Notes: generated by a model from the letters alone, not told the origin. Shown: positions 48,721 to 63,139, counted from the stretch's first letter. The stretch: DNA of 64,000 nucleotides from Dasyornis broadbenti (GCA_013397935.1 VZRN01004184.1:2367248-2431247), one strand, 5' to 3'. Made by a program: numbers and translations.

Positions 48721-51700
48721 GGATTACTTTAGCATGAAAAAAAAGAAAACTAAAGTTTTGGACTATTTTCTATTATTTGTGGTTTATACTTTTGTAGATT
48801 TTCTTAAACCAATGAGATTAATGCCAAGGATTTTCATTTACTTTCTCTTGCAGTAATATTATGTCTTGTATTCAAGACTTTGGCTTTTCAACTAAGAATT
48901 CATAATGTAAAGATAACAGGCTTGGCCATTAATGATCATTAGTGTCACCACTAAGAAAAGATTCATGTTGGTCTTATTTATTAAGGCAATCAAAATGTGC
49001 TATTATGTTCCTAATTACGATATTTATTCAAACTCCCCTACTTACCCACAGTACGAACACAGTGCAGTGCACAGCTGTTGTAGAAGCTTCCCTATGCAGC
49101 TCTGGAAATGAGTTTTTGTTTCAACTAAGGATGTTCCTATTCTCATAGAGAAAGAATAGAATAAATTTGGATCTTTGCACTGTGAGAAAATCATTGGTGG
49201 TGGATGCATGAAGTTGTGTTAAGGATAAGAGCTGCTGAAGCAGAGAAGCGTCTAAGAGCTATGGTAGATCATAAAATGTTCTGTTTAAGCTTCTCCCTTT
49301 GGACAAGCATATAATTTCAAAAATAAAATATTAACAACAATGGAATAAGCAACAAAACTTTGTCCCTTTTATTGTAAATTGCCCACAAGGGGAAAAAAAT
49401 GAGATTTTAAAACACTTAAGAGTATTTTATTTATTCACTTCCTTTAGAAGATAAAGAACACTAGTATCAGAATCTACAAACAGAGATTTGATATCAAAAA
49501 GACATCCCCTGAGAGCTGAAATGAAAGGCTTGCTTCACTGTTATGCAGCTCAGCGGCAGAAACAGATAAACACAAACTATAGAACTGGGGCTGTCATAAA
49601 GCTTATCACACAAAATATCAAGAAACAAATATGAAGGTATGATAATTATTTTAAGAGCATCTATTTAGAATATTTTTAAAAATCTTTACAATAATTCAAT
49701 GTCTGTTGACTGTGTGCTTTTTGCTGAAGTATGAGCAATGTGTTGATTAAGTCAATATTATTGATTTCAAACACTGTTAAGCTGAGATCACTAAAACAGC
49801 TAAAAAGATAGCATTCTGCCCTCCTCATATGAAGCCAACCTTTCCAAAACCAAGAATTATCTTTTACAGTAACTGCAACCTAAGACAGCTTATCAGCATT
49901 ATTTGTTCCTTTTGTTTTTAGGAAATACAATTTGAATATACTTTTTCCAAACCAGCTCCAGAAAAAACATAATTAAAAGACGCCATTAAGGTCTTGATAA
50001 ACAATCTATTTAATTGCTTTTATTGTTTTAAAAGATTGATGATGTAAGTATCCCAAAATTCTTTAAAAATGTAAAACATTGTTTAGGCCACTTTCCTGAG
50101 GGGAATTTGTAGCTGTGAATTGATATACAGTTAGTGATATTTTCTGACGGATAGAATACATTTTTTTAGCAATGTTGGTCTATGCTTTTATGTGCATTCT
50201 CCTCTGGATTATCTCTCTGTTTGGATGTTTATTTGCTTCAGGAAAGAGGGAGACAACCCAAGATGCTCTTATGACACATCATCTCCCACTCCAAGCCATA
50301 AACTCAGATATAGTGAATACGTTGGTTGGGAAATTATTTCAGAAATAGAGGATGAGGAAGCAAAGTTTAATTAGTGAGTCAATACAAATATGTGGTTGTA
50401 CAAGATTGCCCTCATTTTTTGTGAAAGTAAGAAAAGAGAGGTTAAGTAGTTAAGGGGATTATAAAGGAGTAAAACAGTACTTAGGATCCTTTATACCCTC
50501 ACTCCTAGTGTGTATGATAAAAATAGAGCAAAAGTTCAGATTAGAAGTTGTTCCCTTTTCATCTGTGAACTGTATATAAACAGTGACTTCATAGTCATAA
50601 GATAGTTGCAATCATAAGGTTAACATGCAAGGCAGTTAAATATGTACCTCAATAGGTTTTTCTGAGTGCTGAGTTCAGTCTATTTACTTAGTGAGCAATT
50701 CCATTCACTTTAGTGGGAACACTCTTTGTAAGAAATATTTACAGCCTGGAGAAAAGTGTAAAATGCATATAAATCAATTCTTTAAAAATGGCAATAATTA
50801 CAGCAGTTTGTGGAGCCAATACTGAGCCTATAAAGACTCTTGGTGGCAAATTATACTATTGTAGAATAAATAACCACTGAGAGTGACATGTATGGGAGGA
50901 ATAGACTAATCAGAGTATTAGGATGCCAGAAGATGAGCCCCTGAATATGATTGTATCTATGCTTCTGCACAGGTATCCCTTTCACTCAAAGAAAGGAAAA
51001 TGATGTGTTATATTACATTTCTTTTCTCTCCTGAATGGGGGAGAATTTTGTTATATCACCTGAAGGTGAATTAACTCACCATGATAAAATAGCAGTGCTT
51101 CCTCAGCAATGATTTATCTATCTTTTTTTTTTTTTTAATGGAAGTTGAATGACTGCATCTCCTACAGTCATGAAAAGGTTCTCCACCCAAATTAGTGTGG
51201 GCAAGAGTTCCTCTTTCTTACTTATATTAATTTTCTCTTCAACTCTAAAAATTGTCTAATCCACAAGTATTGTATTTCTACAGAGCAATGAGGAAGAGAA
51301 TACAGGACTAACCAAATGCTCACTTTCAACTGAGTTCAAAGATACTGTAGTGCTTCATGGCAGCCACAATTCTCGTTTTTGGAATTAAACTAAAAGTTGG
51401 TGCTGGGTATTGTGTCTTCCTCATAGTGTCTCAAAATTTAGTTATTTGTGCTGAGTACTTTTGTTAGCATTATTCTATCATCTCATTTTTATGGGTTTAT
51501 ATTTGCATAAAACTATTAAGACAGTGCTAGAAATTGCTTCATTTATATTTATAGTTATTATAGCTCTTGATAAATAATTCTTTTGGGATCCTTTTCTTTG
51601 GCAGTACCTAGCTAATCTAATTGTATGTTGCAATAGTCATTTGACTTCTTAAAGAGCTCATATTTATCCAGAATGTGTGGAATTGTTGAGGAGAAGAGAT

Positions 51701-53750
51701 ACTTGAACTGTGTTATTATAGGCAGAAAAATGGGATTTTGTCTTACAGCCAAAGCTTCTGTAAGCAGAATCAGAGAAAGGTAACTCTTGGAAGACAGCAC
51801 TCAGGCACCCTCGCACCTCTCATTGCTTTCAGTCTAGAAGCTTCCTATAGGAAAGTAATCCAAGTAAAGGCAAACTGAATCAAACTGATCATTTTATGAG
51901 GGCAAAACTTCTTTGAAGCTGTTTGACTTTGCACTAATCTCAGCAAGTGTTTTTCTGAAGACCATTTACTGAATTAGTATTATTTGCTTCAAATAGGACA
52001 GAGTATAGAAGAAAGAACACACTGTTGATTTTTATAGCAAATTCTCAAGATACCCAGGAATTATTTGCTTGGTGGGGAAACTGACCTATCTGTTTTTCTG
52101 GCTAGACTGTACTTCTACTTCTCCTCTAGCTCTCCTTCAGATGGGTAAATCCAAGGTAGGGATGAAGGATAAGAGGCTAAGGGATCTGTCTATATAGAAT
52201 TGTTTTCTACCTTGGAGAGCCAATTAAGCATAAACTGCCTTGGGCTTTTAAGTGCCTTCAGAATGCCAAAGCTAATGTCTCATTTCATATCTTAATTAAT
52301 TTCTTTAATACTCAACAAAAGTTAACTCAAATTTTAGTTTACATAGAACAGGTGTTACTTCTGTAAATGGTAGCAGTTTAGGAATTATGGTGATTTAACT
52401 GACAATAACCTATTTTAACACTTGGTAATTTGCCCCTCTTGCTAGTATCATAGGTAACAGTGGACACCAAACAAAAAAAAATTATTTGGCAGGTGTTACC
52501 CTTTTTCCCCCTTACCTGCACTGAACTCTGGCAAAAGTCTATCTCATTTCCTTCCATTGACTTTAATACATGAGTACCAATACTGTCTCAAACCCTTTTT
52601 AAGGCTTAGATCTCACAAGCACACAAACACTAACATTTATCTAAGTCCAGGTGAATTCATGTGTTAGGTCAAGCACATCTTTTTAAGTAATTTAAACAAG
52701 GGTATCAATTCCCAGTATTGTTTAATGCAGTTATCCTTCGCCTTTTATTTAAAAATATTAATCAGATCTAGAAAGTTGTGTCAAAATATCCAGCTAATGT
52801 GTTTTTCTCTTCCTTTAAATATAATGAAATAATAAAACTGGCAGCAATGATAGTTAACATTTCCACCATATAAAAATTGTACCATACTTATCCAAGTTTG
52901 GCATGTAATTTGACTGTAATTCTCCTTCCTTTCAAATACAAGAAGCACATTGGTGTTGGTGTTTTTAAATAATTCATGCTGTATTCATCCTTTTGTCTCA
53001 AGATTTCCTAAAGTAGAAGTAACAATGCTACACATGGTGGAAGCCCATGTAAAATAAGCAAGAAGCGTATTTGTCTCAGAAATCTGTCAAGTGATAGCAA
53101 TGAAATAATTTTTCAGTGGATGAGTTAGGGACAGTGGACTGAAGGACTCATTGTCTCTTCAGCTGAAGGGCGTGCTGCTTGTCTATATCTTCCCACTCTA
53201 GTGGCACATCATAGACCTTAGAGATGTACAGGCTGTTTCTCGGACTTCTGCTGTGGCCACCAGTGGAGTAATCAACAAAAGGGATGAAAGTTAATTTCTG
53301 CTTCAAGGCTTAAAAGAAGTGCTGAGATTTTGATTGAAAGATTTAAATAAATGTTCTCCATATTAATTTCAACTTTCAGAAGGAGTTAGCATTGACTTCT
53401 CAGTTAAAAGTTTCATCTAGTAACCTGTGATAGAAGACAATGAATTCCTCTGTTTGATTTCCAGCAACTATTGGAAACAAATCATGATAAAGACAATTTC
53501 ATGAATAACTAGAGTAAAACTAGATAAAATTGAAACCATAAGGTATTTAAGTAAATTGAACTGAAAGAATCTGAGAAAACCACTCAGTTCATGTGTATTT
53601 ATAGACAGATAGAAAATTACTATAACAATATCTATCTGAATGGCCTTCTTCATATTCCAGTTCTGTGCCTCTGTGGGAGTTGCATCTATGGTTTACAATC
53701 AGCAGAAAGGGGAACTTTACCACTGATTTCTGCTAGAATGTCTTCCAGCC

Positions 53751-54725
53751 TGTGCTGGATTTTGGTAAAGTTTTGATATCAAGGGGACTGGGTGTCTTCT
53801 GTGAGAGATACCAGAAGCTTCTTCCATGTCAGACAGAGCCAGTTCCAGCTGGCTCAAAGAGCCAAACCCATAAGCAATTGCAGTAGTGCCTCTGGGATAA
53901 CCCTTTTAAGGAAGGGGGAAAGAAATGTGCTGAAAAAAACCCCAGGAAGAAGCCAAAAGAGAGGACTGAGAATATGTGAGAGAAACAGCCCTTCAGACAC
54001 TGAGGTCAGTGGAGAAGGAGGAGAAGGACGTGGTCCAGGCATTTCAGCTCTCTGCTTGGAAGCTGAGATTTCCCTGCAGCCCGCAGTGCGGACCATGGTG
54101 AGGCAGCTGTGCTCCTGCAGCCCATGGAGGATCTATGGGACTGCAGAGATCCACCTGCAGTCCATGGTAGACACCAGAGCAGAGCAGGTGATTGCTTGAA
54201 GGACGCTGTAACTGCTGAGTCACACTATGGATCCATGCTGGAACCAGCTGTTCCTAAAGGACTGCATCCTGTGGAAGGGACCCACACTGGAGTAGTCTCC
54301 AGTGGGAGGAACCCCCACCAGATCAGATGAAGATCATGAGGAGGAAGGAGCAACCAAAACAGAGTGTGATGAACTGACCACAACCCTCATTCCCTGTACA
54401 TCTGAGCCACTGAAGGGAAGAGGCGGAAAATTTGGGAGTGAAGTTGAGCCTGAGGAGAAGGGAGGGGTGTGGGGAAGCTGTTCTAACATTTGGGTTTATT
54501 TCAGTTATGTTACAGTTATGAAATTACTCTGATTTGATTTGCAATAAATTAAATTAATTTCTCTTGGTAGACTCAGTTTTGGTGAGTGATCTCTTCCTGT
54601 CCTTATCTTGACCCACAACCCTTTTATCGTATTTTCTCTTCCCCTGCTCAGCTGAGGAGGGGAGGGATAGAGCAGGTCTGGTGATCACCCAATCATCCAA
54701 TGAGGCAGGGTCAACCAACTGCACA
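53751..54725 (+). mobile_element. ERV LTR, copy D (diverged, ~0.98 kb)
   Basis: It is related to copies A-C. Shared landmarks are ATGTCAGACAGAGCCAGTTC (compare copy B), GAATATGTGAGAGAAACAGC, GAGGTCAGTGGAGAAGGAGG, GACCATGGTGAGGCAGC, TGCAGCCCATGG, AATAAA at 54543-54548 and the CTTATCTTGACCCACAAC segment. It is closest to copy B. The ends (TGTGCTGGATTTTGG and CAACCAACTGCACA) are proposed from alignment by eye, and no target duplication is evident. No internal viral genes adjoin it. It lies about 12.5 kb upstream of PRUNE2. Confidence 0.75.
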
Positions 54726-57000
54726 ACTATAAGCATCAACATAATAAGAAATTACCAGCCCAAACTATTTAAACCACACTGACTCTTCTGCAGTCAAAAC
54801 ATGTTACTTCTTATGTACTTAGTTCCATCTGTATTTCAACAGCAGGACTTGAGAGTAGATAACAAATTAAAAGCTCTTTCTACTTATCTCACAGGCACAT
54901 ACAAAAAGAAAAGGGAAGAACACAACCTGCTTAGGTCTTGCAAACTTCACAAAATTTTTACTACAAGAATCTATGCTGCCAACTCCTCTGTGTTTAAAGC
55001 TAACCAAATTACAACATGAAAACCTGAAAAATCTCTCCTCTGAACCTGTTGCAATCCCATCATAAGTACTGTATATTTCCAGTATATACGCAAGTGCTAT
55101 TCATACATAATGAATATCAATTTGAAGATGTTCAGGCTCTGATTGCTTTGAGCAGAAAAGAACAGCAGAAAGCTCTGCTCTTAAGTCTGCAGTGTTAATA
55201 TAGCAGATACATAGGCAGGTATATAGCAGATACAATAGGAATTTTTGAAGGTCTTGTAAAACATCAATGTAATTCAGTCAGGTACTAAGTGCCAGAAAAA
55301 GCTGCGTTCTAATAGGAATAAAAGAACAGTTTGTTCTCAGGGTTATTTTATGCAGGATGTTCATGAGACAAAACACTCTAGCACCATTCTACTAACCTGA
55401 TTCCTGTTCTTAATGTCTCATTGCCTTTAAAATGTTAATAGCCTGGAAGGTGTTTTCTATTATTTATTTTGAGGGATGATTTGACAAGATGTTGGGAAAG
55501 TAACATAGTATGTGTTTCCACTTGAGACAAAGGGAGAAAAGTTCAAAGCTAAGCCTAATTGAAGCCTAGTCCAGTAGACTTTGAGAAGTCCAAAAGATGC
55601 TGGAATTAAAAATTATTATAAACCATAGCAACCATATTTTCACATTAGAAAAAATGTAGTCTTATGCTCCTGGCAGGTTAAAAAACAGTGACTTGCTTTT
55701 TTAACTGGAATTCAGTGACGGCACAGATCTTTCCCAACTCAGCAGTAATATATATATATATATACAATTAATACCAGTAATTCCTTCTTTTCTTGATATG
55801 TTCTATGAGCTATGGGTTTATGTGGGAAAGAGAACTGTTCTTGTACATTAAGACCCTTGTGTTAACCTCCACCTGCTGCAGTGCTCCAACTCTGAAAACA
55901 CAAAGTCCTGGAATGATGCCATGTGCACACGTCGTCATGCAGTCCAAACAGGTGTCCTTTGCCCGGAAATTACTGTATCAAATTTTCAAATATAAACTTT
56001 GTGTTCTACTTATTAAACATTGAATCTTCCACAAGTACTCAGCATCAAAAATAGCTAGAGGCAGGGCATTTCCATTTTAATTGTGTCAAATTTAAGAAAT
56101 TCCGGCTTTCAAACATGCTGTCATGTAACATTCATGGTTTTCTAGAGGTAGAACCTCCTAGTACTTTGCCAGATGGAGAGGGGTCTGTATCTTGAAAAGA
56201 GTCTTACAATAAAAAACTATCATACAAATATTCCTATTGGTGTCAGCAACAGGAATCTGCAATAACATCTTGCTAAAGTATTTACTTCTGAAAATACACT
56301 CACGTTTGTGAATAGCTACAGCTGAGCTGCACGGTTTGCTGTTCTGCTTTTTTATAACATTCATATCCTCAATGTTAAAGGTAAGTCGTAACACTTACAA
56401 GTTAGAACACTAATTTCTTCCAAAGAACCCTTAAAAATCTAAGGGTTATATCCTTCAAGCATTTCCCAAAATTAAGATGTTTTTAAAAATCCCAAGCTCC
56501 CTGTTTCTTCAAGGCATTATTTGGGTTTAATAATGTCCCTTCTGGGAGCTGCAGTTTTGCTTTATAATGCTGTGCTTTCCTCTTGCTGCAACTGCTATTC
56601 TGTCTGCTGAAATCTTTGTACTCCTCTTACATTTGCACAGAAACAAATAGAGCTATTTCTTTGTTAATTGTCATATTAAAAATTTATGGTGCACTAGGAT
56701 GTTTAATATTTAAACACAATGTTTAATGTTTTTTATTGTCCTTTTTTTCCTGAAAAAAAGAAACAAATATCACAGAGAACGCAGTCCTTTTCAAGACAGA
56801 GATCTTATTTTGAGTTAGCATTCAGGATAGATAACATCATTACTCCAACATTAGTAAACATTTTTAAAAAAATTTAAGATCACACTACATTTTGATTCCC
56901 AAGACAGCCAGCCTTGATACACTACAGTACTGTAAATCAATCCAGTTTTTTACTTTTCCATTTCTTCTCAGGACTGCTACTGACATACAAAAATTAACTA

Positions 57001-57414
57001 CCTGAAGGGAGCCTATACAACAAGAAAGCTGGAGAGGACGCTTTAGAAGAGCATGTAGTGATTGCACAAGGGGTGATGGTTCAAACTGAAAGAGAGCAAT
57101 TTAGATTAGATTAGATTAGATTAGATTAGATTAGATTAGATTAGATTAGATTAGATTAGATTAGATTAGATTAGATTAGATTAGATTAGATTAGATTAGA
57201 TTGTAAGAAAAACTTATTTACTGTGATGGTGGTGAGGCACTGGAACAGATTGCCCAGAGAAGCTGCGGATGCACCATCCCTGGAAGTGTTCAAGCCCAGG
57301 TTGGATGGAGCTTGAGCCTGGTCTAGAGAAAGACATCCCTGTCCATGGTGGGTGGGTTGGAAGCAGATGATTTTTAAGGTCCCTTCCAACCTAAACAATT
57401 CAATGGTTTTATGA
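57001..57414 (+). mobile_element. CR1 LINE 3' end interrupted by a repeat expansion
   Basis: It starts with GGGAGCCTATACAACAAGAA and CTGGAGAGGACGC and passes GCACAAGGGGTGATGGTTCA. It then enters the purine-rich segment where CR1 normally reads TTTAGATTAGATATTAGG. Here that segment is replaced by about 20 pentamers. The copy resumes at 57203 with TGTGATGGTGGTGAGGCACT, TTCAAGCCCAGGTTGGATGG and TTTAAGGTCCCTTCCAACC, and ends near CAATGGTTTTATGA. Confidence 0.92.
57101..57202 (+). repeat. (TTAGA)n microsatellite, ~20 units
   Basis: 102 bp of perfect TTAGA pentamers with no interruption. It lies exactly at the TTAGATTAGA motif that CR1 elements carry near their 3' end. Confidence 0.98.
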
Positions 57415-58084
57415 AATACACCATTAACATAAGACTTGAAATACTTGAAACTCTTTTATTCAGGGAGCTTTCGATTTTCTAGTGAATCAGTTAAATAATT
57501 TTCACCCAAAGCTTTGAGTCTACAAAGCACTAAATTCACTGGCAAGGCAACTAAATGCAAAGTCAAGATTTCAATCTTTCTGCTTTAAGGAAAAAGCAGT
57601 ATGTCACAATTAAAAGTGAGGCAGGCTAATGTTTAAAGCAGAACATGAAGAACCTGGGATTCTTGCATGAAATACTTTTCTCACCCTAGGCTATTTCTCT
57701 GTTTTTAAGCAAATCAACTGCAGCCCACTGACTTTCATGGATCAGTTAAAGACTATGTTCTCCTATCTGTGCACAAATCAAAAAAAGGCAAGTACAAAAA
57801 AAGTCATGTTACGTTATTGCTCAACTTTCTAGGGACCTATAGAAGCACTGAGAAAAGTGCCTACAAAACTGTCATTCAAATATAGAATTGGCAAGACCTT
57901 AGCAACAAGGTATTAGAACAAGCCAAGACCCATAATTGTTGAATTCTTTTGTGAATTGTTGAATTCACCTGTGTCTCACCCAGTCCAATAACTGGTCTAA
58001 AGAATTGTCCATGCTCCTTAGCCTTTTTTACTTACTTGGGATAAAAGTCATTGGATGAAGCTTACCAATGCATATTATTTTTTT

Positions 58085-58292
58085 CACAGAAAGGGCGATA
58101 GGCATTGGAATGGGCTGCCCAGGGAGGTGGTGGAGTCACCATCCCTGGAGGTGTTTAAGGAAAGTCTAGATGTGGCACTCAGGGCCATGATCTAGTTAAC
58201 AAGCTGGTGTTTGGTCACAGGTTGGACTCAATAATCTCAAATGTCTTTCCAACCTAATGGATTCTGTGATTCTCTGATTCTGTATTATTCCA
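58085..58292 (+). mobile_element. CR1 LINE 3' end (CR1-Y-like)
   Basis: It reads GGCTGCCCAGGGAGGTGGTG, GAGTCACCATCCCTGGAGG, TGTGGCACTCAGGGCCATGA and TTGGACTCAATAATCTC, then CTTTCCAACCTAATGGATTC with a GATTCTGTGATTCT tail. The GGAGGTGGTGGAGTCACC block separates it from the other CR1 copies in the window and suggests a different subfamily. It is 5'-truncated. Confidence 0.85.
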
Positions 58293-60830
58293 GAGGATGT
58301 CAGCTGACCCACCTCACAGCTCTTTACTTTTCAAAGGGATGCTGTTTCACTTGGTTTGCCAATCTTCCTTTGCACTCCCATCACCTTTCTTAACACCAGA
58401 AGTGCTTACTGGGACTTTTCACAAAACCATCTGAAAGCATAACTCCCCCTCTCCACAGGAAAAAAAAAAAAAAAAGAGAGAGAGAGAAAGAAAGAAGAGG
58501 GTAAAAGAAGGTTTGATTTTGGGCTTTTCTCTGGTTATTTCTCCAGAGAAAGCCTTTTTTCATTTCAAATCTGTGAGCCTTCTTCAAAAAAAAGGCCAGT
58601 TTTGAGCTGGGAATAACTCTGTAACTCTTTTTGCCATTATTCTTTTGTGACATTAGGTGTCCCTTCTCTGATACTATCTTTGCAAACCTATTAATATGAA
58701 AGAAAATCATTGGGCAGATATTCCAGCTAAACCACAAAAACAAAAAATAGAGATTTCATTCTCAGAACAATCTTCTGAATTCCACAACTGAAGAAAGCTT
58801 TGATATTTACATATCAATATTATTCTATTCTTTTACATTTAATTGGAGTCTAGGTGTGCCCAAATTCACTTATTTCCTGCTCACAGTCATCCTTGGAAAT
58901 AACGATTGTTTTGCAGAGTTAGATTCCTGATTCTGACAGGTTATTCAAGCAAAAGCTGTTTACTTAAACCCAAATAGCCAGGAAAAATAATGTGAATCAG
59001 TAGTCCAGTGACTTGGAAAGGTGTTTTATTTGCATACATTATCTTAAGTAACTATCTGAAGGTTTGTAATACTGGAAGAACTATTAGGCAACTGAAGAGG
59101 TACTGTATTCTGGACTCTCCCCTTTCCGGAGAACAAAAGCTTTTCTTCTTATTCATAACTGATTATTATTTTTTACTAATAAATACTAATGTGTTGTGTT
59201 TGCGTTAGTTGGTTTTGGTATTTTTATAGCAAACAAATATCATCTGTAAAACTTCTTTTACAAAGTCGGAGAAAAATCCTGAAATAGAGCTCAAAAATTT
59301 TTTTCTAAGAAGAGTCTGGCAGAAGTGCTATCCAGAAACAAAGTAGTTGGTTTGATTCTGAAGCAAAATTTGTGCAAAATTAAAACAATAACTCAGGAGA
59401 ACTCAAATGAAATCATATGTCATAAGCAGAGAGGTGATATATCAGATCACATTCTGTTGTTTGTCTCTTCAGGCTTCTTCTTCTATTTGTCAATTATTGT
59501 TTCTCCCATGGTGTTTCTTTTTAACATACAATGAGGTTATACACTGTTGATGACCAGACAATGTTGGAGAAAAATTATAAAATAGCAGATGTGAATCAGT
59601 AGGCAAATGCCCTGGGAAGGAGTTTTATTTTAACATATTCAGCCGCAGCATCATGAATGTAACTGCAATAGACAGTCTAAAATTTAGTGTGCAATTTTAA
59701 TATCTGGCATCAGATACTTTTGTTTTTCTGGTGTTATTAAAGTACATATAGACAGAAACATTTCGTTGCGTACACTGTTTCATACCTCACCTGTGGTTCT
59801 GCATTGCCCAGTGACACAGAAGATGCCAGGCTCACTAAGGCAGCCAGCCACCTTCTGAAATGAAATCTGGAATATCATGGATCTGTCTTTGCCTAGTATT
59901 CACATTTAAAAGACATTTAGTCACCTTGGTTTCACCTCAATTTAAAAAGAAGGAAAGAACCTCAATCTCCTCACAACAGAGGAACAAAAACATACTGTCA
60001 AAGTACCTCATGTGCAGTCAGTTCTTGGGTAAGGGGGAAGCAGCATCCAACAGCACCAGAAGGGTCATCCACAGTCACCTCACATGCTTGCTCTGTAGAC
60101 ACTGCCCCCATACTCCTGTCCAGCATGGAGCTGACTGGACAGTCTACGGAAAACTGGATGGAGAAGTTCCAAAAGTTGGGTGGGAGAGGTCTAGCCCTCA
60201 ATGCTTGTTTTCCCCTGAAGAGGTAGCATTTTCCAAGTAGAAGCAGAAGACACCACACTAAATTTAATTTCAAGCAAGGCTGGCTTAAATATGTCAAAAC
60301 TCATTAAAAACAATATGATAGCTGGAATTTTAGTAAGGTCCCCAACAACTCCTTTTGAATATGCTGTTAAAACTGAGAAGTGATAATTGATAATTGATAA
60401 TTAGTTGTACATAAAAAATGAAGCTCGGGTTTAGAGAGATCTGAATTTATGAAAAATGCTACAGTGTGAATTTGAATGACAGGTATATAAAGTTCCATTT
60501 ATCCAAAAATGCTCTATGAAATAATGAAGAACATATACAATTTTAGTAACTCAGTACTCAACCCTAAGCAATATATGGCACCTTTTATGTTGGAATTTAT
60601 CCTTTTATCCTGTCTTCAGTATCTGCATGTGAATGGTCTATATTTAAAGACGAAAAGGACCCAAGGACACCAACCTACTGAATAAAATACTAGTCTTTTG
60701 TAGGAACTAATGCCGTCTCCTAAAGAAAGAATGCCCTCTACTGCTTGGTTAGAGAGCTGCTCCACAACAAAAGAACTCAAAACTATGTTTCATTTGGACT
60801 GAAAACTTTGAAAAATGCATATAACAAAAA

Positions 60831-60888
60831 CTATTATTATTATTATTATTACTGTTGTTGTTGCTGCTGTTGTTAACAACAGTAATAA
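60831..60888 (+). repeat. (ATT)n(GTT)n tract with perfect stem-loop
   Basis: A trinucleotide run (CTATTATTATTATTATT, then GTTGTTGTTGCTGCTG) ends in a perfect inverted repeat: 14-nt arms at 60846-60859 and 60875-60888 around a 15-nt loop. Confidence 0.9.
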
Positions 60889-63139
60889 AAAATTATATCT
60901 CTGAAATATTAGGAGATGTGATAAGTTTGTATAAAATTAAATGTTCTTTAAAAGCAGCATTTCAATCTGCTCTACTGTTCATTTTGCATTATATACCTGC
61001 AGATCATAGCCCAAACATCTTACCCTAAACAAATATATAAAATCATGCAGAATATTTTCTCCATAATACTTGAATGCATAAATTCTAAAAGAGCCAATGT
61101 CCTTAATTTCAGTAATTGTTTTGGCATGCATTTTCCTTTAACTTTATATAGTTGCTGCCTTTCCTCAAACTTGATGCATCCAACCTTATTAATGTATACA
61201 GTCTCCTTCAAAGACACATGTATATGGTTTGCCTTTGAAAACCAATCAGCAGAAATTTTTTTATCTCTAAAACATTCACAACATGCAATTTTGCAGCATA
61301 CTATGACACAGAATCACTCTAAAGTGTTGCCAAGAAACAGCAGAGACATGCATGCTGATTTGTTTAACATCAGCAGAGGAGAGGCTGATCAATGCTATTC
61401 TAGAAACTTACTTCAGATCTGATCCTAGTTTATATCAAATTAGTTCCTAAGGAAACCTTGTATTTTCTTAAAACAACAGAAAATTTTCTGAAATGGCCAG
61501 TCACCAGATAGAACCTCCAGCAGCATATATTCATCTTTTTCCTACCATTTTTCCACTTATTTATTTGGCTGCATAAGTAAGTCAAGAGAAGGTCTAGGGA
61601 TGTTCACAGTAGGCTCATTCTTGTTTCTCTAATAAGAGCACTTCTGATTGTACAACACCTTAAAATACGACTCAAAGATTGTTTATATCAAGGCTGTTTA
61701 AAAGCACACAAATTATGAATTCCTGGAAATCACAATCCTTTCTGTTTTGTTCTTGACAGTAGTTAACATTGCCCATTCTCATAGTATGACCTCAGGCACT
61801 GGGGGAATTCAAAAAGTTAATGCTAAAAAGTCAAGGGATTGTACCCCCAGCAAACATATCTGAAACTATAGCTTTGTCTCACCTGGCCCTAGATGTGGAA
61901 AAGCAGACAAATTCATTACCTTGAAATAATTCTTTTTCTGCCAGATACAAATTTGAATTTTCCTCCTTTCCCAATGTTACACTTCCAGTATCAGGAAAAA
62001 CACATGGTCTGGAGGGAAGACATTATTTTCCCATCTGGATAAACATAGAGGTGTAAGACAAGACTGTTAAGTCAGGTAAGTCTACATTCACTGAGAGAAA
62101 CTGACAATATATCCTGTAAGTTTAAATACGAGAAAAAGAATTTCACATCAGGTATTACATGAGCCAGTATCCCCCAAACCCTTTCAGATCTTAACTAAAG
62201 AGGCCACAGGTTCTAGAAGAAGAAATTGTATGTTTCAACTATTCAAAAATAAAACAATCTTTTTTTTAATTTAATGAAAGAATGCCAGGCATGTATACAT
62301 AGAACTTCATTCAATTTCATTTAAAAGCAGAAAAGTCCACAGTTTTATGCCAAACACACAGAGAACATCAAACAAGAACAGCATATTTAGAGAGATCTCA
62401 GGAATTCTCCAGCCTCCCTCTTAGAAAATGACTTTATGCGGAGACAGAAGGAATTGCTAACTACACAAACCTTGCATCAATGTGTTGACCAAAGTGGTTA
62501 TAGTGTGTATATAGAAGGACCAACCCTCGATTCCAGACTAATTCTACATTATACTTAATTTTCAACAAGGAATGGCAAATGGAGCTACCATCAGGGCTGT
62601 TCATGGATGCTCATACATATTTTCTGCAATTATTCTTATACTCTAGTCATGAACTGACCTGACAATTTCCAGGAAACACTTCCCCAAGCCTGCATAACAG
62701 TAACAATCACAGTAGGAATTACTACAGCAAGTGTGTACGAAACTTTTTTAATGTTCTTCAGCTTTTCCCGTTACACCCACACATGCATAACTTCAATGGA
62801 TAGATGTTTGAGATAACTTTCATAGTAATAATAGTGTGTGCGCCATGATTTGCAAATTTTCAGATCAACAAACACACTCAAAATTTTACAAATCTAAGAA
62901 TTTATACCTTTCTGTGAGGATAAACTGAGAGTTCAATTGTCAGCAGAAATAAACAAAAATCTCATTAAAATACTGTCCAAATTAAAACACAGCATCTCCC
63001 AAATAGAATAAAGTATCAAATACCTTTCATTTTCTAAGAGTATATATAAGCTCTGTGTGCATTTCCCCACAAAGACTATCCATTACGTACAAATATGTAT
63101 ACATGTGCATGTATACGTATCTATATATTTATGTAGAGG

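Noticed and set aside
53792..54532. 135- and 76-codon plus frames as genes upstream of PRUNE2
   Set aside because: They coincide with LTR copy D and share its landmarks with the other LTR copies.
57101..57202. Interstitial telomere repeat or CRISPR-like array
   Set aside because: The unit is TTAGA, not TTAGGG, with no spacers. It is a pentanucleotide microsatellite inside a CR1 element.
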